A program made the position numbers and the translations under genes. The notes below the pieces were generated by a model, which had not been told where the DNA came from, ran no database searches, and worked only from the letters and a program-made list of their open reading frames with translations. DNA of 20,281 nucleotides from CAZMUN01 sp964569815 (GTDB lineage: Archaea > Iainarchaeota > Iainarchaeia > Iainarchaeales > GCA-2688035). Of the stretch, positions 7,140-14,803 are shown in pieces (positions within the stretch are counted from its first letter, which is position 1; each line of letters begins with the position of its first letter). Location of the stretch: the NCBI GenBank assembly GCA_964569815.1, contig CAZMUN010000020.1, positions 1 through 20,281 on the forward strand, given 5' to 3'.

Positions 7140-7213
7140 GGGCCCGTAGCTCAGTCTGGCAGAGCACTTGGCTTTTAACCAAGGTGTCCAGGGTTCGAAT
7201 CCCTGCGGGCTCG
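7140..7213 (+). tRNA. tRNA-Lys (anticodon UUU)
   Basis: A full cloverleaf can be drawn: acceptor GGGCCCG/CGGGCTC (7 pairs with one G-U), D-stem GCTC/GAGC, anticodon stem CTTGG/CCAAG with loop CTTTTAA giving anticodon UUU, and T-arm with GGTTCGAATC. The discriminator base is G (7213), usual for archaeal tRNA-Lys. CCA is not encoded (GCA AAA follows). There is no intron. The first base comes directly after the lysS stop codon TAA (7137-7139), and no separate promoter is evident, so it is probably processed from the lysS transcript by RNase P. Confidence 0.97.
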
Positions 7214-7256
7214 CAAAAATAAGGCTTAAAACATATGCAAACCCAATAGATTACAA

Positions 7257-7634
7257 ATGAACCCAAAAGACTTCGACAAAATCATAGAAATTGTTAAAGC
7301 AATCTCCCAAAAGTGCCCCGAAGCCAAAGAACACGACTTCGGCTTCTTGAAAAAGGACTTGGTAGACGAAGCCATCGAAGCCAGAATGGCAGTGGATAAG
7401 AAAGACTGGCAAGAACTAAAAGAAGAACTCGGAGACGTTTTGTGGAGCTGGATAGACTTCTGCATCGTAGCAGAAAAAAAAGGTTTATTTACAATGGACG
7501 AAGTTCTTGAACTGCTGGAACACAAGCTAAAGCGAAGAAACCCGCACGTGTTCGGAAACGAAAAGGCAAACACAAAAGAAGACGCCAGGAAAGCAAAAGA
7601 AAAGGCGAAGCAAGAATGGAAGCAGAAACTTTGA
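7257..7634 (+). CDS. MazG-like nucleotide pyrophosphohydrolase
   Basis: 125 aa, a single-domain MazG. The metal-binding pattern is ExxE (E38, E41) followed by ExxD in KEELGDVLW (E57, D60), and the typical end KRRNPHVFGNEKANTKEDA is present. The usual CPWD near the start is CPEA here. MazG proteins hydrolyse NTPs/dNTPs to monophosphate and pyrophosphate and act in nucleotide-pool cleaning or stress control. A TATA-like TTAAAACATA (7226-7235) is centred about 27 nt upstream of the ATG, so the gene could be transcribed leaderless as well as through the tRNA. Its 3' end overlaps the next gene by 19 nt. Confidence 0.9.
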   Translation: MNPKDFDKIIEIVKAISQKCPEAKEHDFGFLKKDLVDEAIEARMAVDKKDWQELKEELGDVLWSWIDFCIVAEKKGLFTMDEVLELLEHKLKRRNPHVFGNEKANTKEDARKAKEKAKQEWKQKL

Positions 7635-8179
7635 AGCTTGTGGGAGAAAAAGTTTTTCTCAGAATCTGGAAGCCAAGCGACATAAAGGCTTTGAATGGCC
7701 TTGCTTGTGACAAAAGCATTGCAAGGTTTACAACTGTTCCAAGCCCCTACGAAGAAAAGCATGCGAAAGAATTCATTTCAATGTCAAGGAAAAAGATTAA
7801 GAACAAGGAGGAATTCTGTTTTGCGATACTCTCAAAACAAACAAATACACTGCTTGGAAGTGCGTCCCTAACACATGTAGATTGGAGGAATAAGAAAGCG
7901 GAAATAGGATACTGGCTAGGCAAGCCATTCAGAAAAAAAGGCTTCATGTCAGAAGCAGTACAGCTTTTGCTGAAATTTGCATTCAAACGCTTAAAACTAA
8001 ACAGGGTAAGAATAAGCTGCGTGCCAAAAAACAAAGCAAGCAAAAAAGTCATTGAAAGAGCTGGCGCCAAATACGAGGGAAAAGAAAGGAAATCGCTGAT
8101 AAGTGGCTTAGGCAAAAAGCATGATTTGCTGGCATACTCCCTTCTCGCAAAAGAATGGAAAGACAAGAAAACAGGCTAA
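7616..8179 (+). CDS. GNAT acetyltransferase, RimJ/RimL-like
   Basis: 187 aa. The start LVGEKVFLRIWKPSDIKAL is the common opening of the RimJ/RimL branch of GNAT enzymes, and EIGYWLGKPFRKKGFMSEAV contains the acetyl-CoA-binding RxxGxxxE segment. CVPKNKASKKVIERAGAKYEG is the usual late strand-helix. Such enzymes acetylate protein N-termini, aminoglycosides or metabolites with acetyl-CoA; the substrate is unknown. It overlaps mazG by 19 nt, suggesting coupled translation. Confidence 0.88.
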   Translation: MEAETLKLVGEKVFLRIWKPSDIKALNGLACDKSIARFTTVPSPYEEKHAKEFISMSRKKIKNKEEFCFAILSKQTNTLLGSASLTHVDWRNKKAEIGYWLGKPFRKKGFMSEAVQLLLKFAFKRLKLNRVRISCVPKNKASKKVIERAGAKYEGKERKSLISGLGKKHDLLAYSLLAKEWKDKKTG

Positions 8180-8190
8180 AGGTTATCCTT

Positions 8191-9051
8191 ATGAAGTTCA
8201 ATAAACTCATTCCTGAATTAAGTGTTCGTGACATTAACAAAAGCATTCAATTCTATACGGAAACCCTCGGTTTCAAAGTGGAATACCAGCGTGAGGACTC
8301 AAAATTTGCTTTCCTTTCACTGCAGGGAAGCCAGCTAATGCTTGAACAAACAAACGACTACTGGAAAACAGGAAAGCTTAAGTATCCATTCGGCAGAGGA
8401 ATAAACTTTCAAATCGAGGTCGACAACATTGATGATATAGTGAAAAAATTGGGGAAAAACAAGTGGCCAATCAAGGTTCCCTTAAAGGAAAACTGGTACA
8501 GGAAAGGAAAAACGCTTCTCGGACAAAAAGAATTCCTAGTAATGGATCCAGACGGCTACCTGCTGAGATTCGCGCAGAGCACGGGAGAAAGTGAGCAAAT
8601 GCCTATTAGGGGGTTTAGGGAAGAGGACGAAGTCGCTTGCGCAGAAGTTGCCAAACAAGCAATTGAGTCAGACAAAAAGCTTTCAACAAAACAGTTAACT
8701 TGGCTTATTGAGCATGAAACGAAAGAGAATTTTCTGGCAAGGTCTAAAAGCTTTGATGCTTTGCTGGTTTATCAAGAAAATGGAAGGATTGTAGGTGTAA
8801 CAGGGTTGAACAAAGGGGAACTGCGAAGCCTCTATGTTCTACCTGAATTCCAGCAAAAAGGCATAGGAACAAAACTCCTGAAAGCAGTTGAACAAAAAGC
8901 CAGTCAAAAAGGCTACACTGAATTATCTCTTGAAGCCAACCCAAGCGCAAAACCCTTTTATGAAAGACTTGGCTACAGGAAAACAAAAGAAAGCAAAATA
9001 AAAGACATTGGGATCAAAGTAATCTTAATGGAGAAAGAACTTTGGTGGTAG
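8191..9051 (+). CDS. VOC (glyoxalase/bleomycin-resistance-like) domain fused to GNAT acetyltransferase
   Basis: 286 aa from the ATG at 8191; an in-frame ATG at 8155 would overlap the previous gene by 25 nt and adds residues outside the domain. Residues ~1-132 form a vicinal-oxygen-chelate domain: ELSVRDINKSIQFYTETLGF, FQIEVDNIDDIVKKL and EFLVMDPDGYLLRFAQS, as in bleomycin-resistance proteins. Residues ~137-286 form a GNAT domain with ELRSLYVLPEFQQKGIGTKLL (QxxGxG acetyl-CoA loop) and ANPSAKPFYERLGYRK. A VOC-GNAT chimera could bind and acetylate the same small molecule, for example an antibiotic or a toxic metabolite. That function is inference. The next gene begins 2 nt after the stop. Confidence 0.87.
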   Translation: MKFNKLIPELSVRDINKSIQFYTETLGFKVEYQREDSKFAFLSLQGSQLMLEQTNDYWKTGKLKYPFGRGINFQIEVDNIDDIVKKLGKNKWPIKVPLKENWYRKGKTLLGQKEFLVMDPDGYLLRFAQSTGESEQMPIRGFREEDEVACAEVAKQAIESDKKLSTKQLTWLIEHETKENFLARSKSFDALLVYQENGRIVGVTGLNKGELRSLYVLPEFQQKGIGTKLLKAVEQKASQKGYTELSLEANPSAKPFYERLGYRKTKESKIKDIGIKVILMEKELWW

Positions 9052-9053
9052 GA

Positions 9054-9479
9054 ATGCAAATAAGAAAAGCAACAAGAAACGATTTATCTGACTGCATAAA
9101 AATAATGATTCAGGCCTTTGCAGGTCAGGAGAACTGGACAGCGAAAACCGCAAGGGCAAGACTTGAGGAAAAGCTGAAGGAAGCGCCGCAACTGTGCTTT
9201 TGCCTGGAGCAAGATAAAAGGTTGGTTGGCTTCATGTTCTGTGAGCAATTTGATTACGCAAAAGGAAGGTATCTCTGGGTGGCAGAATTCGCGGTAAGCC
9301 CAAAAGAGCAAGGAAAAGGCTTTGGAAAGCAGGCACTTGAATTCATTGAAAAATTCGCCAAAGAAAACGGTTTCAATGTCTTGTACTTGGCAGCAAACAG
9401 GAAAGCAAAAGCCTACCGAATGTACCTGAAAAAAGGCTTCAAAGACACGAACTGGTTTTTCATGGAGAAAGAACTATGA
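9054..9479 (+). CDS. GNAT N-acetyltransferase
   Basis: 141 aa from the ATG at 9054, with GGTGGTAGGA upstream; a TTG at 9042 is also in frame but less likely. The start MQIRKATRNDLSDCIKIM, AEFAVSPKEQGKGFGKQALEF (the acetyl-CoA-binding QxxGxG loop) and LAANRKAKAYRMYLKKGF are classic GNAT elements. It is the third GNAT domain within 1.9 kb. The substrate is unknown. The ATGA overlap with the next gene (4 nt) indicates operon structure. Confidence 0.88.
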   Translation: MQIRKATRNDLSDCIKIMIQAFAGQENWTAKTARARLEEKLKEAPQLCFCLEQDKRLVGFMFCEQFDYAKGRYLWVAEFAVSPKEQGKGFGKQALEFIEKFAKENGFNVLYLAANRKAKAYRMYLKKGFKDTNWFFMEKEL

Positions 9480-10234
9480 ATAGCAGCCGTTCAACGATCC
9501 TAAGCCTTTCAACTGGAAGCGTTCGCTGGGGCTGTGAAAAGAAGGGTGCAATTGAATTCGTTGAACAAAAGTTTGGCAGCATGATAGACGGCGTAGAGCT
9601 CTGTTTTATTCCAAAAGAAGAATTTGACAGCTTTGAACTAAGCGAAAAAGACGCAAGTTTTCTCAACAGCCTAGAATTCGTTACCCTTCACGCTCCGGTA
9701 AAAGGAATCTACTACGGCAAAAACAACGAAACAAAAACTGTATTGGAAAAAATAAAATCAATAAACGATAAAGTGAGCCTTGCCAAAGTCGTATTCCACC
9801 CAAACCACGTTAACGACTTTTCAGTTCTAATCGACTCAGGGGTTAATGCCTGCATTGAAAACCTGCCAGACGGCGAAAGCAGAAAAGGCTGGCAGTATCC
9901 AAAAGAGTTTCAGGCCTTCTTCAAAAAATGGCCCCTGTTTGGGTTCTGCTTTGACGTAAACCACGCAATGGCAAACGGCATTAACCCGACAGAATTCATT
10001 TCAGTTCTTGGTGAAAAAATAACATACCTTCATTTGAATGCAACAGCAAAGCCAGGCAACGCAGACCACAGCCTTCTAGTAGAAGCTTCAGAAGAAACGC
10101 TTGAAAAAATCAAGCCAGTGTTTGAATTAAACAAGCCACTAGTAACAGAGGTTGACATAGAAAAAGAAAAAATACCGCTAATAAAAAACGAAATCAATCT
10201 TATTAGAAGGCTTACTGTGCAAAAGGTGTTTTAG
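9476..10234 (+). CDS. TIM-barrel protein, sugar-phosphate isomerase / AP endonuclease-2 superfamily
   Basis: 252 aa. The pattern of strands ending in acidic or histidine residues fits the xylose-isomerase-like TIM barrel: GVELCFIPKEE, VTLHAPVKG, KVVFHPNHV, ACIENLPDG, FCFDVNHAMANG and YLHLNATAKPGNADH, with a late glutamate in VTEVDIE. These give plausible metal ligands (Glu, His, Asp, His). Members act as sugar isomerases/epimerases or as DNA endonuclease IV; the short length and the FDVNHA/HLNA motifs favour the isomerase-like branch. The specific reaction is unknown. It overlaps the preceding GNAT by 4 nt and directly abuts the next ATG. Confidence 0.82.
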   Translation: MNSSRSTILSLSTGSVRWGCEKKGAIEFVEQKFGSMIDGVELCFIPKEEFDSFELSEKDASFLNSLEFVTLHAPVKGIYYGKNNETKTVLEKIKSINDKVSLAKVVFHPNHVNDFSVLIDSGVNACIENLPDGESRKGWQYPKEFQAFFKKWPLFGFCFDVNHAMANGINPTEFISVLGEKITYLHLNATAKPGNADHSLLVEASEETLEKIKPVFELNKPLVTEVDIEKEKIPLIKNEINLIRRLTVQKVF

Positions 10235-11185
10235 ATGGCAAAATTGTATCCAAAAATAAAACCATACAAAACAGGCTATTTGGATGTGGGAGGAGGGCAC
10301 AGCCTATACTATGAACTGTGCGGCAACCCGAAAGGCAAGCCAGTCTTGTTTTTGCACGGCGGACCAGGAGCAGGCTGCAGGGAAAGCGACAGGCAATTCT
10401 TCAACCCAAAAAAATTTAATGCAATCCTATTTGACCAACGGGGGGCTGGAAGAAGCAAGCCTTTTGCTTCACTGAAAAACAATACAACGCAAAATCTTGC
10501 CGGGGACGTAAAAAAGCTTTTAAAGCACTTGAAAATAGACAAAGTTTTCCTGTTTGGCGGAAGCTGGGGCAGCACACTTGCACTTGCTTATGCCACGAAA
10601 CACCCAAAAACAGTGGCAGGAATGCTCTTAAGAGGCATCTTTCTTGCATCCTCTGAAGACATTTCGTACTTCTTGGAGAAATCGGCAAAAGAAATGTGTC
10701 CTGAAGCAAGAGAAAGGCTTTTGAGCATTGTTCCAAAAAAACACCAAAAACATGTGGAAGCATATTATTTCAGGCAAATGCGCTCAAAAAACAAAAAAAC
10801 AAAGAAAACATTTGCATTTGAATGGACTTTTTACGAAAGCAGAATATCCCGATTAAAATCGGACGAAAAAAAAATCAGGAAAAAACTCAAAAAATGGAAC
10901 TACAAAGCATGTGCTTTAATCGAATCATACTATATGGCAAAAAAATGCTTTCTAAAGGAAAATCAGCTGCTAAAAAACGCGCACAAGCTTTCAGGCATAC
11001 CTACAACAATAGTGCACGGCAGGTACGATCTTGTTTGCCCGCCAAAAGCAGCCTATGGATTGCACAAAAAAATAAAACAAAGCAAACTCATTTACACAAT
11101 CGCCGGCCACACTGCATCCGAAAAAGAAACACAAGAAACACTAATCAAAGAAATGAACAGGATAGGGCAAAAAATAAACTGGTGA
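10235..11185 (+). CDS. Proline iminopeptidase-like alpha/beta hydrolase (peptidase S33)
   Basis: 316 aa, typical for the family. HGGPGAGC (41-48) forms the oxyanion-hole region, FDQRGAGRS (66-74) is family-specific, GGSWGS (108-113) holds the nucleophile S110, and the triad is completed by D265 (GRYDLVCPP) and H292 (AGHTASE). A lysine-rich helical cap occupies ~150-245. It probably removes N-terminal proline from peptides in the cytoplasm; no signal peptide is seen. The start follows the previous stop with no gap. Confidence 0.9.
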   Translation: MAKLYPKIKPYKTGYLDVGGGHSLYYELCGNPKGKPVLFLHGGPGAGCRESDRQFFNPKKFNAILFDQRGAGRSKPFASLKNNTTQNLAGDVKKLLKHLKIDKVFLFGGSWGSTLALAYATKHPKTVAGMLLRGIFLASSEDISYFLEKSAKEMCPEARERLLSIVPKKHQKHVEAYYFRQMRSKNKKTKKTFAFEWTFYESRISRLKSDEKKIRKKLKKWNYKACALIESYYMAKKCFLKENQLLKNAHKLSGIPTTIVHGRYDLVCPPKAAYGLHKKIKQSKLIYTIAGHTASEKETQETLIKEMNRIGQKINW

Positions 11186-11189
11186 AAAT

Positions 11190-11930
11190 ATGGGGTTTTA
11201 CAAGGAATTCGCAAAAGAGCACGACTTATTGGCAACTTGGCGAGAACGAACGCCAAAACACAAGGCTTTCTTCAAAAAAATTCTTGGGTCAAAGCCTCTT
11301 AAGGTTCTGGATTGCGCTTGCGGAACAGGGTTTCATATCTGGCTGCTTTCAAAACTCGGCCACAAAGTAACCGGCTCTGACTCAAGCCCAGCCATGCTGA
11401 GCGAAGCCAAGAAAAACCTTTCAAAACGCAAAGCCAAAGCAAGCCTTCACAAGCTAGACTTTAGAAAAGTAGGTAAAAAGTTTGGCAAAGGAAAATTTGA
11501 TGCTGTTGTATGCATGGGAAACAGCCTGCCCCACATGCTCAGTGAAAAAGAAACCCTTAAAGCACTCAAAGCATTTCACAAAGTCCTAAAGAAGAACGGC
11601 ACACTCGCTTTAAGCATCAGGAACTATGACCAGCTCGAAAAAGAACAGACAAGATTTTTTGTAAGGCCTGGCGTAAAAGGAAACTTGTACCTATATGTTT
11701 TAGACCACTTTGACAAAACCCTTGATTTCAACGTACTGAGAATCAAGCCCAAAACAGGAGAATTAAAAGTGTTCAAAACAACCTCCTTCAAACTAAAGCA
11801 GGGCCTGTTAACAAAACTCTTGAGAAAAGCTGGTTTCAAACAAATAAAATTCTTTGAAAAAAACAAGCAAGTTAAACCAGGAAAAGCCAAAACAGAGTTT
11901 GTAAAAATCACGGCCGCAAAGATATCCTGA
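11190..11930 (+). CDS. Class I SAM-dependent methyltransferase
   Basis: 246 aa. KVLDCACGTGFHIWLLSKLGH (38-58) is SAM motif I, GSDSSPAMLSEAKKNL holds the acidic residue for the ribose, FDAVVCMGNSLPHM is motif II, and KNGTLALSIRNYDQL is the post-II region. The arrangement resembles glycine/sarcosine-type small-molecule methyltransferases, but the substrate is open. GGTGA, a good Shine-Dalgarno, overlaps the previous stop (11181-11185) 4 nt before the ATG. It is the last gene of the rightward run. Confidence 0.88.
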   Translation: MGFYKEFAKEHDLLATWRERTPKHKAFFKKILGSKPLKVLDCACGTGFHIWLLSKLGHKVTGSDSSPAMLSEAKKNLSKRKAKASLHKLDFRKVGKKFGKGKFDAVVCMGNSLPHMLSEKETLKALKAFHKVLKKNGTLALSIRNYDQLEKEQTRFFVRPGVKGNLYLYVLDHFDKTLDFNVLRIKPKTGELKVFKTTSFKLKQGLLTKLLRKAGFKQIKFFEKNKQVKPGKAKTEFVKITAAKIS

Positions 11931-12164
11931 TTAGCAACCTTGCATTATACTGTTTCTGCAGAAAAAGTTCAACCCAGCCTTTGTGAACAGGCGGAGGGCA
12001 TTGTAAAGCTGTTTGTTGTCCAGCTGGGGCAATTTCTAATTAGAAAAAAGGCTTACCGGCAGTAAGGCAAGACGAGAAAAGTAGAAGTATGGATGCGAAC
12101 GCACGCAAAAACCCACCAGACTCCACCCCTAAACAGGGCAAGAATCCTGACTGGGGCATTTTTT
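11931..12164. other. Intergenic region between convergent genes
   Basis: No RNA gene was found here. A perfect palindrome TTTCTAATTAGAAA lies at 12032-12045, followed by an A-run (a T-run on the minus strand) that could terminate the leftward gene. A short CTTAC/GTAAG hairpin lies at about 12052-12066. The phrase GCTGGGGCAAT also occurs in the region left of position 150; its meaning is unclear. Confidence 0.4.
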
Positions 12165-12836
12165 TCAGCTTTGCAGGCCTAACTCTTGGCCCCATTTTTC
12201 GACTCCGACAGTAAGGCCTCTTATTTCTCCAACCAATTGTTTTTCGCAGTCTCGGTTGCTGCCTAAAAAAATGCAGGTGTCTGTGCCAGGCTTCATAAAG
12301 CCCTTTTCTTCTGCTTTGCCAATAAGCTCTCCATCCAAGTAGAGAGCCATTTCTTCTCCCCAAAAAATGTTCACATCATGCCATCCTGTTCCAAAATCCG
12401 TTGGCGGAGACTTAAGAAAAACCGTTCTGCCTTCGGTGTGGTATTCGTAAACAAGCTGGCTTGTCCGCAAGTCAACCAGGAACTCTATGTTTTCAAGGGA
12501 GTTGGCTTGGTTGACTAAAGTGTTCCGGTTTATTTTTTCCAAAAGGAAAACAAAGTTTCTGTCAGGGTTTGCCTTGCTAATCTCCTCAAAAGGCAGTTCT
12601 GTTTTGAAACGGAAACCGAATTTTCCTGCATAGGGGCCCATGCTTAAAATCGGGCTCGGCTGCTTGCACCACTTGTTTTCGCAAAGGTACCAGCCTCGGA
12701 GCTTTTTCGGGCTCTGTTGAACCAATTGTGGTTCAAATGCAGGGCAATCGGTTTCCTGGCTTTTCTCTGGGCTTGGGTCATATGCAAGGGCTGCAAAAAG
12801 GCCCATAATCAAGCCGCCTACGAAAACCAGGGCCAT
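12165..12836 (-). CDS. Membrane-anchored LamG/concanavalin-like protein
   Basis: 223 aa. The first ~20 residues (MALVFVGGLIMGLFAALAYD) are a hydrophobic signal anchor, so the rest is probably outside the cell. A cysteine-bearing linker follows (C31, C52, C57). Residues ~70-215 look like a concanavalin A/LamG-type jelly roll: FGFRFKTELPFE, GTGWHDVNIFWGEEMALYLDGELIG and TDTCIFLGSNRDCEKQLVGEIRGLTV, the usual 'LYLDGxLxG...xIGxxxxxxxxFxGxI' layout. Such domains bind glycans or proteins at the surface. Codons upstream of the ATG remain open for 13 triplets back to a TGA but contain no usual start codon, so 12836 is retained. No clear Shine-Dalgarno is seen. Confidence 0.7.
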   Translation of the reverse strand: MALVFVGGLIMGLFAALAYDPSPEKSQETDCPAFEPQLVQQSPKKLRGWYLCENKWCKQPSPILSMGPYAGKFGFRFKTELPFEEISKANPDRNFVFLLEKINRNTLVNQANSLENIEFLVDLRTSQLVYEYHTEGRTVFLKSPPTDFGTGWHDVNIFWGEEMALYLDGELIGKAEEKGFMKPGTDTCIFLGSNRDCEKQLVGEIRGLTVGVEKWGQELGLQS

Positions 12837-13022
12837 TATTTTGGAATTGTCTTTTTCAGAGTTTGCCGTTTTGAATCAATCCATTAAAACCCTTGAATGG
12901 CTTAAGGCTCTTTCAGTTGAGCACTATATTCCCTTCTTAATAGGTGTTTTAAGCTTTTTGCAGCAAGCCCCTCCTTAAAACCCTAAAGCATATTAAAAAA
13001 GTTAGCCTGCTGGCTTCCAAAA

Positions 13023-13031
13023 AAATAAATA
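13023..13031 (+). promoter_or_regulatory. TATA box for the fibre-like surface protein
   Basis: AAATAAATA lies about 38 nt upstream of the ATG at 13066, so transcription would begin roughly 12 nt before the start codon. A second A/T block (TATTATAATAG) just before the ATG is too close to act as the TATA box. The rest of 12837-13065 carries no recognisable gene. Confidence 0.45.
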
Positions 13032-13065
13032 CGGTTTTGGCTGAACAAAAACCTATTATAATAGA

Positions 13066-14757
13066 ATGAACTCTATTTTTACCGGCATGTTTTCGCAAAA
13101 GGTAAACGCAAGAACGGCCTTGTTTTTGGCCCTGTTGATGTCATCAACTGTTTTTTTCAACGGAGTTTTTGCCATTTCGGAAGCTATTCCGGTTCAAGGC
13201 AAGCTGACAGACACACAAGGAAATGCCTTAACAGGCACATACCCTATGCTGTTTGAATTGTACGACAACAACTCAACCGGAAGCCTCTTATGGGCAGAAA
13301 CACGCAGCATAACAACAGCAAACGGCGTCTTCAACACAACACTGGGCGACATAAACACCGATAGCTATTTGAACAACGTGGACTTCAACACACAAACATG
13401 GCTAAGCATCCTTGTTGACGGAACAAGGCAGCAACCAATGATAAAACTCGGCTCAGGGCCAAGCGCATTCTCAAGCAAACACACATACGGAGGAGACAGC
13501 AACTTTGCAAGCGTTGGAATTTCAAATAATGCCTATTTAACAGGAAAAATTTTCGCTATAAACGGACTTGAATCAACTTATTGGTATGACAATAGTGGAT
13601 CAAATTGGATTGAATGGAGTGGCGGAAACCTTACCACTACAGGAAACATTACTGCATCAATTTTTTATGGAGACATTTACACCGACTATATTGCAAGCAA
13701 CTCAGGGGCACACACGCTTGACACCTCAGGCAGCCCCTGGGTTTTCAGCGGAAACATTCAAATATCACAAGACCTCAATGTAGATGGGGAACTAGAAATA
13801 GATGATGTAATCTTTGCAGAGAAAGGAATAAAAGCAACAGCAGACAGCAACTTTTCAAACATTGGTGCCTCGGGCGGAGGGTATTTTGGGGTAGTTACGG
13901 CTGATTCAATGGATATTGCAAACGCTTCCTTTCAGGTAAACCCTTGGGGCGGAAACCTTGTGGTGTCAAATGCTGATTTGCTTGCCTCAGGCAATGTGAC
14001 TCTTGGGCCGGGACAGCTTGTTAACTTGACTGCCTCAAACGATGACGAGGTTGCAATAACAGGCGGGCCGGGCGGAAACAATGCCGACATTGGCCTAAGG
14101 TTTGATTCAGGAAACGACGGCCTCATAAAATGGATGGAAGACGAAAGGCGATTTGACATTGCCAACACTGTCAATTTGACGGGCGATGCAAACCTTTCAA
14201 CTGCAGGTGTTTCAGGGAAAGCGTTTTTTTCAAATGAAGCTTTTTTTGAAAACAGTTTGCATATGGGTTCAGGCGCTGCTGTCTTTTCAGACAGTTCTGG
14301 GCTTTCAACAGATGGTTCAGGAAATCTTACTTTGGAGGGTTCAACCATTACCATGGACTCTGGCAACATTTACACCGATGGCTCGGGCTCTTTGGATGCA
14401 GACTACGTTGGCACTGTGTACGACATGTTTTGCGGCGGCTACCTGAGTGTTGGCTCATACAGTTCCTCATACCCTTTTACTGTTACAAACGAGGACATTG
14501 CAGACTGGACGGCTTACATTAATGGAAACAGTGTTGGGTCGGGAATGTATGTAACTGACGGTGGAGACTGGGTGAAGGTAGTTGATACGGCAAACGGCTA
14601 CAGCCTTCACGCCAATTCAGATGTAAGGTTTGATGGCAATGTTTCAATGAACAGCTTTTCAGGCTATTCAGGCGACATAAGTGTAAGGAAAGGCGATGAT
14701 TCTGGTGCCTGCCTTTTGAAGTACGTGAACGGAATCCTTGTTGGAACAACCTGCTGA
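13066..14757 (+). CDS. Secreted repetitive beta-fibre surface protein
   Basis: 563 aa. A signal peptide is clear: charged start, hydrophobic LFLALLMSSTVFFNGVFA (~20-37), cleavage after VFA. Residues ~40-150 (AIPVQGKLTDTQGNALTGTYPMLFELYD and WLSILVDG) form a domain type common in large envelope proteins of uncultured bacteria and archaea. The remainder is low in Cys and Lys, rich in Gly/Ser/Asn/Asp, with loosely repeated units such as NLTTTGNITAS, YGDIYTDYIAS, NIYTDGSGSLDADYVG and LSTAGVSGKAFF, suggesting a stacked beta fibre. Many N-x-S/T sites could be glycosylated. The end has paired cysteines (GACLLKYVNGILVGTTC). It may be a tail-fibre-like adhesin or surface filament; no exact family is assigned. 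Confidence 0.75.
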   Translation: MNSIFTGMFSQKVNARTALFLALLMSSTVFFNGVFAISEAIPVQGKLTDTQGNALTGTYPMLFELYDNNSTGSLLWAETRSITTANGVFNTTLGDINTDSYLNNVDFNTQTWLSILVDGTRQQPMIKLGSGPSAFSSKHTYGGDSNFASVGISNNAYLTGKIFAINGLESTYWYDNSGSNWIEWSGGNLTTTGNITASIFYGDIYTDYIASNSGAHTLDTSGSPWVFSGNIQISQDLNVDGELEIDDVIFAEKGIKATADSNFSNIGASGGGYFGVVTADSMDIANASFQVNPWGGNLVVSNADLLASGNVTLGPGQLVNLTASNDDEVAITGGPGGNNADIGLRFDSGNDGLIKWMEDERRFDIANTVNLTGDANLSTAGVSGKAFFSNEAFFENSLHMGSGAAVFSDSSGLSTDGSGNLTLEGSTITMDSGNIYTDGSGSLDADYVGTVYDMFCGGYLSVGSYSSSYPFTVTNEDIADWTAYINGNSVGSGMYVTDGGDWVKVVDTANGYSLHANSDVRFDGNVSMNSFSGYSGDISVRKGDDSGACLLKYVNGILVGTTC

Positions 14758-14774
14758 TTTCTGCAGGGAAATGG

Positions 14775-14782
14775 TTAAATAT
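14775..14782 (+). promoter_or_regulatory. TATA box for the helical orphan gene
   Basis: TTAAATAT is centred 25 nt upstream of the ATG at 14804, the spacing expected for a leaderless archaeal transcript. This supports 14804 over the earlier in-frame ATGs at 14738 and 14771. Confidence 0.5.
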
Positions 14783-14803
14783 TTCCATGGAATTACTTCT
14801 TTT

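Noticed and set aside
12089..12214. A 41-codon plus-strand ORF opposite the end of the LamG-like gene
   Set aside because: It overlaps the better-supported minus-strand gene by 50 nt and has no Shine-Dalgarno, promoter or recognisable domain.
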